DNA of 64,000 bases from an uncultured Sulfitobacter sp. (GTDB taxonomy: Bacteria > Pseudomonadota > Alphaproteobacteria > Rhodobacterales > Rhodobacteraceae): assembly GCA_913060815.1 (NCBI GenBank), contig CAJXSZ010000016.1, positions 1 through 64,000 of the forward strand. The letters run 5' to 3'. The position numbers and the translations under genes were made by a program. Below, one piece after another: positions 17,414 through 25,415 of this stretch (positions are counted from its first letter, which is position 1; each line of letters opens with the position of its first letter). The notes beneath the pieces are model-generated. The model saw only the letters and a program-made list of their open reading frames with translations. It searched no databases and was not told where the DNA came from.

Positions 17414-18721
17414 ATGAACGCCCCGAACACAACCGTCATGTCACCTCCCCCGCCAAAGACGCTATCCGATATGCGTCTGCCCATCGTGATGATGCGCGAC
17501 ATCCTGATCAAAACGATCTTTCGTAAAAACCTCGATCTGGTGAGTGATCTGTCAAAGGCTGTTTGCCTGCCCATTCCCGTGGTGCAGGAACTCATTGATA
17601 TGTGTCGCACCCAGCGTCTGGTGGAGGCTACGGGTAGCATCACCTCCGAGGGCGCAGGCGAGCTGGGGTACCAGCTCACCGATGGCGGCAAGGCCCGCGC
17701 GCTCGACGCACTGGCGCAGTCTGAATATTTCGGCCCCATGCCCGTCCCGCTTGATGTCTACCGCGAGCAAGTCAAGCGGCAGTCGGTGCGCAACATGCAG
17801 ATCACCCGCGCGCAGCTGACAGGTGCCATGGGTCATCTGATCCTGCCTGACGAATTGCTCGGCAATCTCGGTCCTGCCGTCTCGGCGGGTCGCTCGGTCT
17901 TGATGTACGGCCCTCCGGGCAACGGGAAATCCAGTATTTCCAACGGCATCCGCGACGCGCTCGGCGATCACGTCTATGTCCCGCACGCGATTGAATATGC
18001 CTCACAGGTCATCACCGTCTATGACCCCATCGTGCACAGCCAGATCAAGGAGCAGGAGCAAGACCCTACATCTCTGCGCCGCATCACCCGCTATGATGCA
18101 CGCTATGTCCGCTGCGCGCGGCCTGCTGTGATTACGGGCGGTGAATTGACCATCGACATGCTCGATCTGGTCTACAATCCAACTGCCAAAACCTATCAGG
18201 CCCCGCTCCAGCTTAAATCCACAGGCGGTATCTTCATCGTCGACGACCTTGGCCGCCAGAAAGAGCCGCCACAGGCCATCGTCAACCGCTGGATCGTCCC
18301 GCTGGAGGAAAGCAAGGATATCCTCGCATTGCAATCGGGCGAAAAATTCGAGGTGCCTTTCGACACGCTTGTGATCTTCTCCACCAACTTTCACCCGAAC
18401 GAGATATTTGACCAAGCTGCCCTACGCCGTATCTTCTTCAAGATCAAAATTGACGGGCCGGATCAGGCGAACTTCCTTAAAATCTTCGCCATGATGGCCA
18501 AGAAGCGCAAGATGCCACTGGATGAGGCAACCCTCATCCACCTGCTGAAGAACAAATACCCCACCATCGACAACGTCTATGCCAACTACCAGCCGATCTT
18601 TTTGATCGATCAGATTATCGCCATCTGCGAATTCGAGGGCATCCCATACCAGATGTCACCCGAGCTGATGGACCGCGCATGGGCCAACATGTTCGTGCGC
18701 GACGAACACATCGTGAAATAA
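17414..18721 (+). CDS. Winged-helix/AAA ATPase linked to the Tad locus
   Basis: The 435-residue protein has an N-terminal region resembling a winged helix (LSKAVCLPIPVVQELIDMCR, then YQLTDGGKARALDAL, about residues 45-110). A AAA-type ATPase core follows, with Walker A MYGPPGNGKSS and Walker B GGIFIVDDLGRQKEPP, then a sensor-like FSTNF. A C-terminal helical lid domain completes it. It follows cpaA by 61 bases and is coupled to the next gene by TAATG. No standard Tad gene matches it. A regulatory or remodelling role in pilus biogenesis is inferred from position only. Confidence 0.75.
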   Translation: MNAPNTTVMSPPPPKTLSDMRLPIVMMRDILIKTIFRKNLDLVSDLSKAVCLPIPVVQELIDMCRTQRLVEATGSITSEGAGELGYQLTDGGKARALDALAQSEYFGPMPVPLDVYREQVKRQSVRNMQITRAQLTGAMGHLILPDELLGNLGPAVSAGRSVLMYGPPGNGKSSISNGIRDALGDHVYVPHAIEYASQVITVYDPIVHSQIKEQEQDPTSLRRITRYDARYVRCARPAVITGGELTIDMLDLVYNPTAKTYQAPLQLKSTGGIFIVDDLGRQKEPPQAIVNRWIVPLEESKDILALQSGEKFEVPFDTLVIFSTNFHPNEIFDQAALRRIFFKIKIDGPDQANFLKIFAMMAKKRKMPLDEATLIHLLKNKYPTIDNVYANYQPIFLIDQIIAICEFEGIPYQMSPELMDRAWANMFVRDEHIVK

Positions 18722-19518
18722 TGCGTTCCCGCACGGGCATTGCTGGCTGCGGCCGCATGGGCGCGCCAATGCTGGCTGCTCTGCGCGCGGCAGGCCTGCC
18801 CGCGCGCGGCTATGATGTTGTCCCGATGGACAGCCCCCACATTACCGATGACATCGCGGTCTTCGCCGAAGACCTCGATACGCTCATCACAGTGGTCCGC
18901 GACATTGACCAGACAGAAGCGGTGCTCTTTGGCGATCAAAACCTCGCCGCCACGCCCACGCTCATTCGTATTATCATCTGCTCGACCCTCTCGCCCAGAT
19001 ATGTCACCTCCCTGCGCGCCCGCATCCCATCCCATATCGCCCTGATCGACGCGCCGATGTCTGGCGCCCAAATCGCCGCACAAGAAGGCCGCCTGAGCTT
19101 TATGCTGGGTGGCGACAGCGCGGATATCGACGGCGCAATGCCGCTCTTCCATGCCATGGGCAAACACTTTCACCGCATGGGCGACTACGGCTCGGGCATG
19201 CAGGCAAAAGTGCTCAACAACCTGCTCGCCGCCTCGAATACCGCAATGACCCGCCTTGTGCTTGAATGGGCCGACGCCGCCAATCTGGACATAAGCGCGC
19301 TGCTTGATCTCATTCACACCTCATCAGGTCAGAACTGGTTCGCCAGCGGCTTCAATTCCATCGAATTCGCCCGCGACGGCCACGCCCCTGACAACACAAT
19401 TGCCATTCTTGTCAAAGACATCGCCAGCGCCCTTGATGCAGCACCTGAGCAGGCCGACACCACCCTCCCCGAAACCATCCAGACCCAAATTGCCAATCTG
19501 AAACCCCGCCTGAAATAG
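18721..19518 (+). CDS. NAD(P)-dependent 3-hydroxyisobutyrate dehydrogenase-family protein
   Basis: The 265-residue product begins with a Rossmann signature GIAGCGRMGAPMLAAL, has the substrate motif IDAPMSGAQIAAQEG, and the catalytic-lysine motif GSGMQAKVLNNLLAASN, all typical of beta-hydroxyacid dehydrogenases. The true substrate is unknown. The start is the ATG inside the previous stop (TAATG, 18721), which places the Rossmann motif at the N terminus; the upstream in-frame ATG at 18679 would overlap the ATPase by 14 codons. Coupling to a pilus-linked ATPase is unexpected and may just be operon read-through. Confidence 0.82.
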   Translation: MRSRTGIAGCGRMGAPMLAALRAAGLPARGYDVVPMDSPHITDDIAVFAEDLDTLITVVRDIDQTEAVLFGDQNLAATPTLIRIIICSTLSPRYVTSLRARIPSHIALIDAPMSGAQIAAQEGRLSFMLGGDSADIDGAMPLFHAMGKHFHRMGDYGSGMQAKVLNNLLAASNTAMTRLVLEWADAANLDISALLDLIHTSSGQNWFASGFNSIEFARDGHAPDNTIAILVKDIASALDAAPEQADTTLPETIQTQIANLKPRLK

Positions 19519-19525
19519 CCCTACC

Positions 19526-19588
19526 TTTCTTTTGGTCGCAAATATCCCGGGGGAATCGTGCCCAAAGGCACGATGGGGGCTGGCCCCC
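19526..19588. repeat. Intergenic repeat unit with two hairpins
   Basis: A 22-base unit (19526-19547, TTTCTTTTGGTC then GCAAATATCC) recurs at 43442-43463 with 20 of 22 identities. Here it is followed by two perfect hairpins: 19555-19574 (8-bp stem, loop CAAA) and 19575-19588 (GGGGG/CCCCC, loop CTGG). The whole fills the gap before the helicase and probably works as a transcript end. Similar hairpin-plus-ATATTT units recur in Rhodobacterales genomes from general knowledge. Confidence 0.5.
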
Positions 19589-19614
19589 CTTCGCACCGGC
19601 CCTAAATTAAGCCC

Positions 19615-22068
19615 ATGCGCAAACTCCCCCAAATCTTTCAGGACTGGTTCGCCTCAAAAGGCTGGTCCATCCACCCCCACCAACAAGCCATGCTGGACCG
19701 CGCAGATGCGCCCGCCCTCATGCTTATCGCGCCCACAGGCGGCGGCAAAACCCTCTCGGGCTTCCTGCCCACGTTGATCGACCTGCATGATGCGCCCCAC
19801 GGCGGCATGCACACCCTCTACATTTCCCCGCTCAAGGCGCTGGCCGCAGACATCAAACGCAACCTGCGCACGCCCATTGAAGAAATGAAGCTCGACATCC
19901 GCGTGGAGGAACGCACCGGCGACACCACAGCCACCATGCGCAAACGCCAGCGCGCCGACCCGCCCCATATCTTTCTCACCACACCAGAAAGCCTGGCACT
20001 GCTGGTGAGCTATGAAGACGCCCCGCGCATGTTCCGCGGTCTCAAACGCGTGGTGATTGATGAGATCCACGCGCTGGCAGAAAGCAAGCGTGGCGACCAG
20101 ATGATGCTTGCACTGGCCCGCCTGCAAACCATCTGCCCCGATCTCAAACGCGTCGGCCTCTCCGCCACTGTCGAAGACCCCGCCGCCATCGCCCACCTTA
20201 TGGCCCGCCACCCCGATCCTTGCGAAATTCTCGAAGCCGATGCTGGCCCGCCGCCCGACATCCAGATGCTCCAGATTGACGAGCCGCCCCCATGGTCTGG
20301 CGGTGGTGCGGCCTATGCCATCCCCGCCGTGCTCGAACAGGTAAAGCAACACAGCACCACACTCATTTTCCACAATACCCGCGCGCAGGCCGAGATTTTC
20401 TTCCACAAACTCTGGCTGGCGAATGAAGAAGGCCTGCCCATCGGCATCCACCACGGCAGCCTCGACCGCGAGCAGCGCACCCGCGTCGAGGCCGCGATGG
20501 TACGCGGTGATCTGCGCGCCATTGTCTGCACTGGTTCCCTCGATCTGGGGCTTGATTGGGGCGATGTGGACCTTGTGATCCAGATCGGGGCGCCCAAGGG
20601 CGTCAAGCGTCTGGTCCAGCGCATCGGCCGCGCCAACCACCGCTATAACGCGCCCTCCAAGGCGCTGCTGGTCCCTGCTAACCGCTTTGAGGTCGTCGAA
20701 TGTGTGGCGGCGCTTGAAGCTGTCCTCGATGGCGAACTTGACGGCGATCCGCGCGGCGCTGGCCCCCGCGATGTGCTGTGCCAACATATTCTCATCACTG
20801 CCTGCGCAGGTCCGTTTCATGCCGACGCCCTTTATGCCGAGGTCACCTCCGCAGGCGCATACTCCACCCTCACCCGAGAACAATTCGACGCCTGCCTCGA
20901 TTTCTGCGCCACAGGCGGCTACGCCCTGCGCGCTTATGACAAATGGCAGCGCCTGATACAGCGGCCAGACGGGTTGTGGCAACTCCGCGACCCCCGCGCG
21001 GCCCGCAACATCCGCATGAACATCGGCACCATCCAAGACACCGATACGCTCAAGGTCCGCATGAAGCGTAACCGCGGCGGTAAACCCTTGGGCGAGATCG
21101 AGGAGGGCTTTGCCGCGACCCTCACACCGGGTGATACCTTCCTCATCGGGGGCCAGATCGTCAAATATGAGGGCCTGCGCGAGATGACCGTCGAGGTTTC
21201 CCGCGACAGCGCCAAAAAGCCGAAGGTCGCCACATTCCTCGGCACGAAATTCGCCACATCCACCCAGCTCAGCGCCCGCGTGCAGCGCATGTTTACGCAA
21301 GACAGCTGGCCCGAGCTGCCGTCCCACACGGCCCAATGGCTTGAATTGCAACGCACCCACAGCCAACTGCCGCAACCCGGCCGCCTGCTGGTAGAGAGCT
21401 TCCCCCACGATGGGCGCGCCCAGACAGTGATCTACGGCTTTGCGGGCCGAAACGGCCAGCAGACGCTGGGCCTGCTGCTCAGCAAGCGCATGGAGGAGAT
21501 GGGCCACAGTCCGCTCGGCTTCGTTGCTACCGATTATGCCACGCTGATCTGGTCGCTTGATCCCGTAGAAGACGCTGACGCTCTGCTCGACCCTCACGCC
21601 CTGCAAAACGGGGTGGAAACGTGGTTAGCAGGCAATGCCGTGATGAAGCGCACGTTCCGCGCCTCCGCGACCATCGCAGGGCTGATAGAGCGCAACTCGC
21701 CGCAGGCGCGCAAATCTGGTCGGCAGGCCACCTTCAGCTCCGACATCCTGTATGACACGCTGACACGATACGACCCTGACCACCTGATGCTGGAGATCAC
21801 CCGCGAGGAAGCTCTGCGTGGCCTCGTGGACTTTGGCCGTATCGAGGAAATGCTGGAACGCACGAAGGGCCACATCGACCATTTGCAGCTGCCCCGCGTG
21901 AGCCCTCTATCTGCGCCGCTGTTTCTTGAAATGGGCCGCGTCCCCGTCAAGGGCGACGCTGAAGAGCGCTTACTTGCTGAGGAATCCGCACGTCTGATGG
22001 AGCAATCGGGCCTTGCGCAGATCACCCCTGGCCCCTCCGACAAACCGCGTTGGCGCGTCGGCTACTAG
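19615..22068 (+). CDS. Lhr-like ligase-associated DEXH-box DNA helicase
   Basis: The 817-residue superfamily 2 helicase has motif I APTGGGKTLSGF (near residue 43), motif II VIDEIHALAESKRGDQ, motif III GLSATVEDP, motif V CTGSLDLGLDWGDVDLVIQIG and motif VI QRIGRANHRYN, followed by a long Lhr-type C-terminal region. This family sits with PdeM phosphoesterase, an MBL-fold exonuclease and an ATP-dependent ligase in a DNA-repair gene set. Only helicase and phosphoesterase are present in this window. Confidence 0.9.
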   Translation: MRKLPQIFQDWFASKGWSIHPHQQAMLDRADAPALMLIAPTGGGKTLSGFLPTLIDLHDAPHGGMHTLYISPLKALAADIKRNLRTPIEEMKLDIRVEERTGDTTATMRKRQRADPPHIFLTTPESLALLVSYEDAPRMFRGLKRVVIDEIHALAESKRGDQMMLALARLQTICPDLKRVGLSATVEDPAAIAHLMARHPDPCEILEADAGPPPDIQMLQIDEPPPWSGGGAAYAIPAVLEQVKQHSTTLIFHNTRAQAEIFFHKLWLANEEGLPIGIHHGSLDREQRTRVEAAMVRGDLRAIVCTGSLDLGLDWGDVDLVIQIGAPKGVKRLVQRIGRANHRYNAPSKALLVPANRFEVVECVAALEAVLDGELDGDPRGAGPRDVLCQHILITACAGPFHADALYAEVTSAGAYSTLTREQFDACLDFCATGGYALRAYDKWQRLIQRPDGLWQLRDPRAARNIRMNIGTIQDTDTLKVRMKRNRGGKPLGEIEEGFAATLTPGDTFLIGGQIVKYEGLREMTVEVSRDSAKKPKVATFLGTKFATSTQLSARVQRMFTQDSWPELPSHTAQWLELQRTHSQLPQPGRLLVESFPHDGRAQTVIYGFAGRNGQQTLGLLLSKRMEEMGHSPLGFVATDYATLIWSLDPVEDADALLDPHALQNGVETWLAGNAVMKRTFRASATIAGLIERNSPQARKSGRQATFSSDILYDTLTRYDPDHLMLEITREEALRGLVDFGRIEEMLERTKGHIDHLQLPRVSPLSAPLFLEMGRVPVKGDAEERLLAEESARLMEQSGLAQITPGPSDKPRWRVGY

Positions 22069-22109
22069 GCCCCTTGCGGGCAGTGCGATTATCTTTCAAA
22101 CCTGCGGCC

Positions 22110-22772
22110 ATGAAGGGCTATAATTTCACTCTTTCAGGTGCGTCCCTGACCGCCCTTGGCTCTGGCGCACTCTGGTGGCCAGACGAAAGCCTGCTGGTCG
22201 TCTCGGATCTACACTTGGGCAAATCCGAACGGATTGCGCGGCGCGGCGGCACTACCCTGCCCCCTTACGAGACCCGCGACACGCTCACGCGGCTGGCGGC
22301 TGATCTTGCGCTGTGCAATGCGAGCACGGTGATCTGTCTGGGCGACAGCTTCGATGATATCGCCGCCTCGCAAGCGCTGCCCGAAGAAGAGCGCCAGTGG
22401 ATTTTCCAGCTACAGGCAGGCCGCCGCTGGGTCTGGATCGAGGGCAACCACGATCCCGGACCGATCGAGTTCGGCGGCGCGCATCTGGCCGAACTCCCCC
22501 TGCCCCCGCTAACCTTTCGCCATATTGCACAAACAGGTGGCAGCGGTGAAATCTCGGGCCACTATCATCCAAAAGCATCCCTTGCCCTGCGTGGCCGCAC
22601 CATCACACGGCCCGCGTTCCTCATTGACACCGACCGCGTGATCATGCCCGCTTACGGCACATATACTGGCGGATTGCGCGCCAACGCGCCTGTGCTCTCG
22701 AACCTGATGCGCGCGGAGGCGATTGCCGTGCTCACAGGTCCCGCCCCCACCGCCATTCCGCTACAGAGGTAA
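22110..22772 (+). CDS. pdeM: Ligase-associated metallophosphoesterase PdeM
   Basis: The 220-residue product is a calcineurin-like phosphoesterase with metal-binding motifs SDLHLGKSE, CLGDSFDD, IEGNHDPG and SGHYHPKA. PdeM is part of the bacterial ligase/helicase repair set and has endonuclease activity in characterised relatives. The start at 22110 gives the usual short N terminus; an in-frame start at 22050 would overlap the helicase by 19 bases and add 20 residues with no family match. Confidence 0.86.
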   Translation: MKGYNFTLSGASLTALGSGALWWPDESLLVVSDLHLGKSERIARRGGTTLPPYETRDTLTRLAADLALCNASTVICLGDSFDDIAASQALPEEERQWIFQLQAGRRWVWIEGNHDPGPIEFGGAHLAELPLPPLTFRHIAQTGGSGEISGHYHPKASLALRGRTITRPAFLIDTDRVIMPAYGTYTGGLRANAPVLSNLMRAEAIAVLTGPAPTAIPLQR

Positions 22773-22775
22773 ACC

Positions 22776-23195
22776 ATGGACACCACATCAAGCGACCGCA
22801 TCCACACCAGCTTCAATGCGCAATCCATGATGGCCACGCTGGGGGCCGAGATAGACCATATCGAAGAAGGGCTGGTCCGTATCACCGCCCCCATCCTTGA
22901 GGGTGCGAAACAGCAACAGGGCTTCGGCCACGCGGGTCTGACCTTTTCCATCGGCGACAGTGCTGCGGGCTATGCCGCTCTCACGGTGATGCCGCTGGAC
23001 ATGGAAGTGGTCACCGCCGAGATCAAGATCAATCTTATCGCTCCTGCGCGCGGGCAGCGCCTGATTGCAACGGGCCGCATCATCAAGCCGGGCAAGCGGC
23101 TATGCGTGGTCACGTCCGAAGTGCACGCCGATCAAGACGGCCAGCAGACCCTCATCGCGATCCTCCAAGGCACGATGGTCCCCGTCCCGCGCTAG
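22776..23195 (+). CDS. PaaI-type hotdog-fold thioesterase
   Basis: The 139-residue protein has the hotdog pattern GFGHAGLTFSIGDSAAGYAALTVMP and VVTAEIKINLIAPARGQRLIATGRIIKPG. Members hydrolyse acyl- or phenylacetyl-CoA esters in the cytoplasm. The substrate cannot be told here. It begins three bases after pdeM, and its stop shares a CTAG with the stop of the opposite-strand LytTR gene, so the 3' ends overlap by four bases. Confidence 0.83.
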   Translation: MDTTSSDRIHTSFNAQSMMATLGAEIDHIEEGLVRITAPILEGAKQQQGFGHAGLTFSIGDSAAGYAALTVMPLDMEVVTAEIKINLIAPARGQRLIATGRIIKPGKRLCVVTSEVHADQDGQQTLIAILQGTMVPVPR

Positions 23196-23920
23196 AACAG
23201 ACCCGCGTCTTGTGCCGCTTTGCGAAAACTGCGGCTTACAGGCACGTCGGCCCCGTCCGCCATCACCAGCACATCGCGCCCGCCCTCGCGGCGGTGCTTA
23301 GCCACGGCCTGCGCGGCGATCCAGTGGGAGCGGTGGACCTGCAGTCCCTTATCCGACAGCTCAGAGATCGCATCGCCCAGCCGCATCAGGATCAGCGTGC
23401 TGCCGCGCGCTGTGACCACATTGAGGTAATGATCCTGCGCCTCGATCCGGACCAGCGGTCCACGGACGTCAATCGGGAGACGGCGCATGAAAGTATCTTC
23501 CGGTTTTTGGGACACCGCTGGCGTGAGCACCGCAACAATCAGATATACCGAAATCGTCACAAGCCAGACCGCGCCCGTGAGATAGGCCCAATCGGTCCAA
23601 CCGCCCCATCCCTCAAACAGCAGCGTGTTGACCAGATGCGACAGCCCCGCGATCACCAGCACAAATACTGTCCAGACCCCGATGCGCCCCACCTTCCCAT
23701 ACCGCTGCGCCAAGGCCTGCGCGCCAAAGCTCAGCACAATCGATATCGCCGACACGCCGCCCCAATAAAGCGCACGCCCGCCCAGACCCATCGCATCCAG
23801 CGTGCCGAACGGCCCCGCCACCGCCGTCAGTGCCGTCACCACCACCCAGATCATCAGCGGCACACGGTGGCGCGATATTTCACGAAGCGCGAGTTGCATC
23901 GGGGCCTGCGTCCTTGTCAT
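23192..23920 (-). CDS. Membrane-anchored LytTR-domain transcription regulator
   Basis: The 242-residue protein has four predicted membrane helices in the first 140 residues (PLMIWVVVTALTAVAGPFG, ALYWGGVSAISIVLSFGAQAL, GVWTVFVLVIAGLSHLVNTLL, WAYLTGAVWLVTISVYLIVAV). A LytTR DNA-binding domain follows (PLVRIEAQDHYLNVVTARG, GLQVHRSHWIAAQAV). No receiver domain is present, so membrane state, not a histidine kinase, should control it. The regulated promoter is unknown. The upstream neighbour on its 5' side is the divergent DUF2306 gene. Confidence 0.82.
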   Translation of the reverse strand: MTRTQAPMQLALREISRHRVPLMIWVVVTALTAVAGPFGTLDAMGLGGRALYWGGVSAISIVLSFGAQALAQRYGKVGRIGVWTVFVLVIAGLSHLVNTLLFEGWGGWTDWAYLTGAVWLVTISVYLIVAVLTPAVSQKPEDTFMRRLPIDVRGPLVRIEAQDHYLNVVTARGSTLILMRLGDAISELSDKGLQVHRSHWIAAQAVAKHRREGGRDVLVMADGADVPVSRSFRKAAQDAGLF

Positions 23921-24013
23921 TCACGTATGCTGCGGGACTTCCCGCGTAACGCAACTGGCCCCCTAAGTACGAGATTGCCACAAGAAACAGGCACAAGACA
24001 ATGGAGCCTGCAC

Positions 24014-24412
24014 ATGACCCTCACCCCTCTCGCCGATGCCTCCCTGATGATCCAGATCCATACCGCCTTTGCCGTGGCAGCCGCAGCGCTGACCCTCGCA
24101 ATCTTTAGCCTGCGCAAGGGCAGCCGCCACCACCGCATCATGGGCTGGATGTGGGTCACTATGATGGCGACAGTCGCAGTCAGCAGCTTCTGGATCAGCA
24201 CGATCAAACTCATCGGCCCGTTCAGCCCGATCCATCTGCTCTCCATCTTCGTACTGTTGCAACTGGTGGGCAGCGTGCGCGCCGCCCGCAGCGGACGCAT
24301 CACCGATCACAAACGCTATATGCAAGGCATGTCCATCGGCGCGCTCGCCATCACGGGCGCGCTGACCCTTTTTCCGGGACGCATCATGCATGCGGTAGTT
24401 CTAGGCGGTTAG
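24014..24412 (+). CDS. DUF2306 family membrane protein
   Basis: The 132-residue protein has about four membrane helices and the family pattern [17 protein letters not shown], then [19 protein letters not shown] and [11 protein letters not shown]. No function is established for the family. The ATG at 24014 starts the first helix region; the longer frame upstream from 23102 is antisense to the LytTR gene and not coding. Its stop overlaps the folD 3' end by 12 bases. It is divergent from the LytTR regulator with 93 bases between, so they may share control. Confidence 0.72.
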   Translation: MTLTPLADASLMIQIHTAFAVAAAALTLAIFSLRKGSRHHRIMGWMWVTMMATVAVSSFWISTIKLIGPFSPIHLLSIFVLLQLVGSVRAARSGRITDHKRYMQGMSIGALAITGALTLFPGRIMHAVVLGG

Positions 24413-25300
24413 CCCCTCAGGCTCGGCCAACCCGTGCGCGCGACAGCAGGCCGTGACCGTGTTGGCCAACAGGCAAGCAATCGTCATCGGCCCCACACCA
24501 CCGGGCACAGGCGTGATCGCGCCAGCAACCTCCGAGGCGCTGGCAAATTCCACGTCGCCCAGCAACTTGGACTTGCCTGGCTTGTCTGGATGCGGGATGC
24601 GCGTGATGCCTACATCAATGACCGTCGCTCCGGGTTTCACCCAATCACCCTGCACCATCTCGGCGCGGCCCACGGCTGCGACCAGAATATCCGCACGGCG
24701 GCAGACATCGGCCAGATCGCGGGTCCGCGAATGGGCAATCGTTACAGTGCAGTTTTCTTGCAAAAGCAATTGCGCCATCGGCTTTCCGAACAGGTTCGAG
24801 CGTCCGACAACAACAGCATCCATTCCCGACATATTCCCGATCTCGTCACGCAGCAGCATCAGACACCCGAGCGGCGTGCAGGACACCAGCCCCGTTTCGC
24901 CACTGGCCAGCAGGCCCGCATTGGTGACACTTAGCCCGTCAACATCTTTGGCAGGGTTGATCCGCGCCACGACGCGGCGCTCGTCAAGGTGATCGGGTAC
25001 AGGGAACTGGCACAGGATACCATGCACACTCGGGTCGTCGTTGAGCTTATCAATCACCGCAAACAATGCCTCTTCGGTCACATCCGCAGGCAGCTTGTGC
25101 TCAAAGGAGGCCATGCCAACCTCGACCGTCTGGCGATGCTTGGCCGCTACGTAAACCTCGGAGGCAGGGTCCTCCCCCACCAGCACAACCGCGAGGCCGG
25201 GCGTGATGCCGTGATCCGTTTTGAGCCGTGTCACATGGTCAGCAACCTGCCCCCGCACCCGTGCTGCAAATTCCTTGCCATCAATAATCGTCGCCGTCAT
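24401..25300 (-). CDS. folD: Bifunctional methylene-THF dehydrogenase / methenyl-THF cyclohydrolase FolD
   Basis: FolD interconverts 5,10-methylene-THF and 10-formyl-THF with NADP. The 299-residue product shows [21 protein letters not shown] with the catalytic Tyr-x-x-x-Lys, [24 protein letters not shown], the nucleotide-binding [17 protein letters not shown], and the closing [19 protein letters not shown]. It lies downstream of fhs on the same strand, forming a one-carbon pair, with a hairpin in the 115-base gap. Confidence 0.95.
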   Translation of the reverse strand: MTATIIDGKEFAARVRGQVADHVTRLKTDHGITPGLAVVLVGEDPASEVYVAAKHRQTVEVGMASFEHKLPADVTEEALFAVIDKLNDDPSVHGILCQFPVPDHLDERRVVARINPAKDVDGLSVTNAGLLASGETGLVSCTPLGCLMLLRDEIGNMSGMDAVVVGRSNLFGKPMAQLLLQENCTVTIAHSRTRDLADVCRRADILVAAVGRAEMVQGDWVKPGATVIDVGITRIPHPDKPGKSKLLGDVEFASASEVAGAITPVPGGVGPMTIACLLANTVTACCRAHGLAEPEGLTA

Positions 25301-25363
25301 CTCACCGCGTCCTTCTTCTTTATTTTGCCCTTAAACTGAGGTTTGGCCCTTTGAGGCCAAATC

Positions 25364-25397
25364 AAAACGGGAGGCGGGTCAACCCCGTCTCCCGTTT
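25364..25397 (-). terminator. Hairpin between fhs and folD
   Basis: A 15-bp stem with one G-U (AAAACGGGAG side 25364-25378, paired with the 25383-25397 arm) has TTTT at the minus-strand 3' end. It follows the fhs stop by 18 bases and may reduce read-through into folD. A second smaller hairpin, TTTGGCC-N6-GGCCAAA, lies at 25342-25361. Confidence 0.6.
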
Positions 25398-25415
25398 TCC
25401 TCTTGTCCAGATGCC

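Noticed and set aside
19654-21606. 650-codon open frame antisense to the Lhr-like helicase gene
   Set aside because: It mirrors the GC-rich third positions of the helicase gene, has no recognisable domain, and the helicase motifs on the plus strand are unambiguous.
23102-24013. Long plus-strand extension of the DUF2306 frame
   Set aside because: It runs antisense through the whole LytTR gene and is His/Arg-rich; the family starts at 24014.
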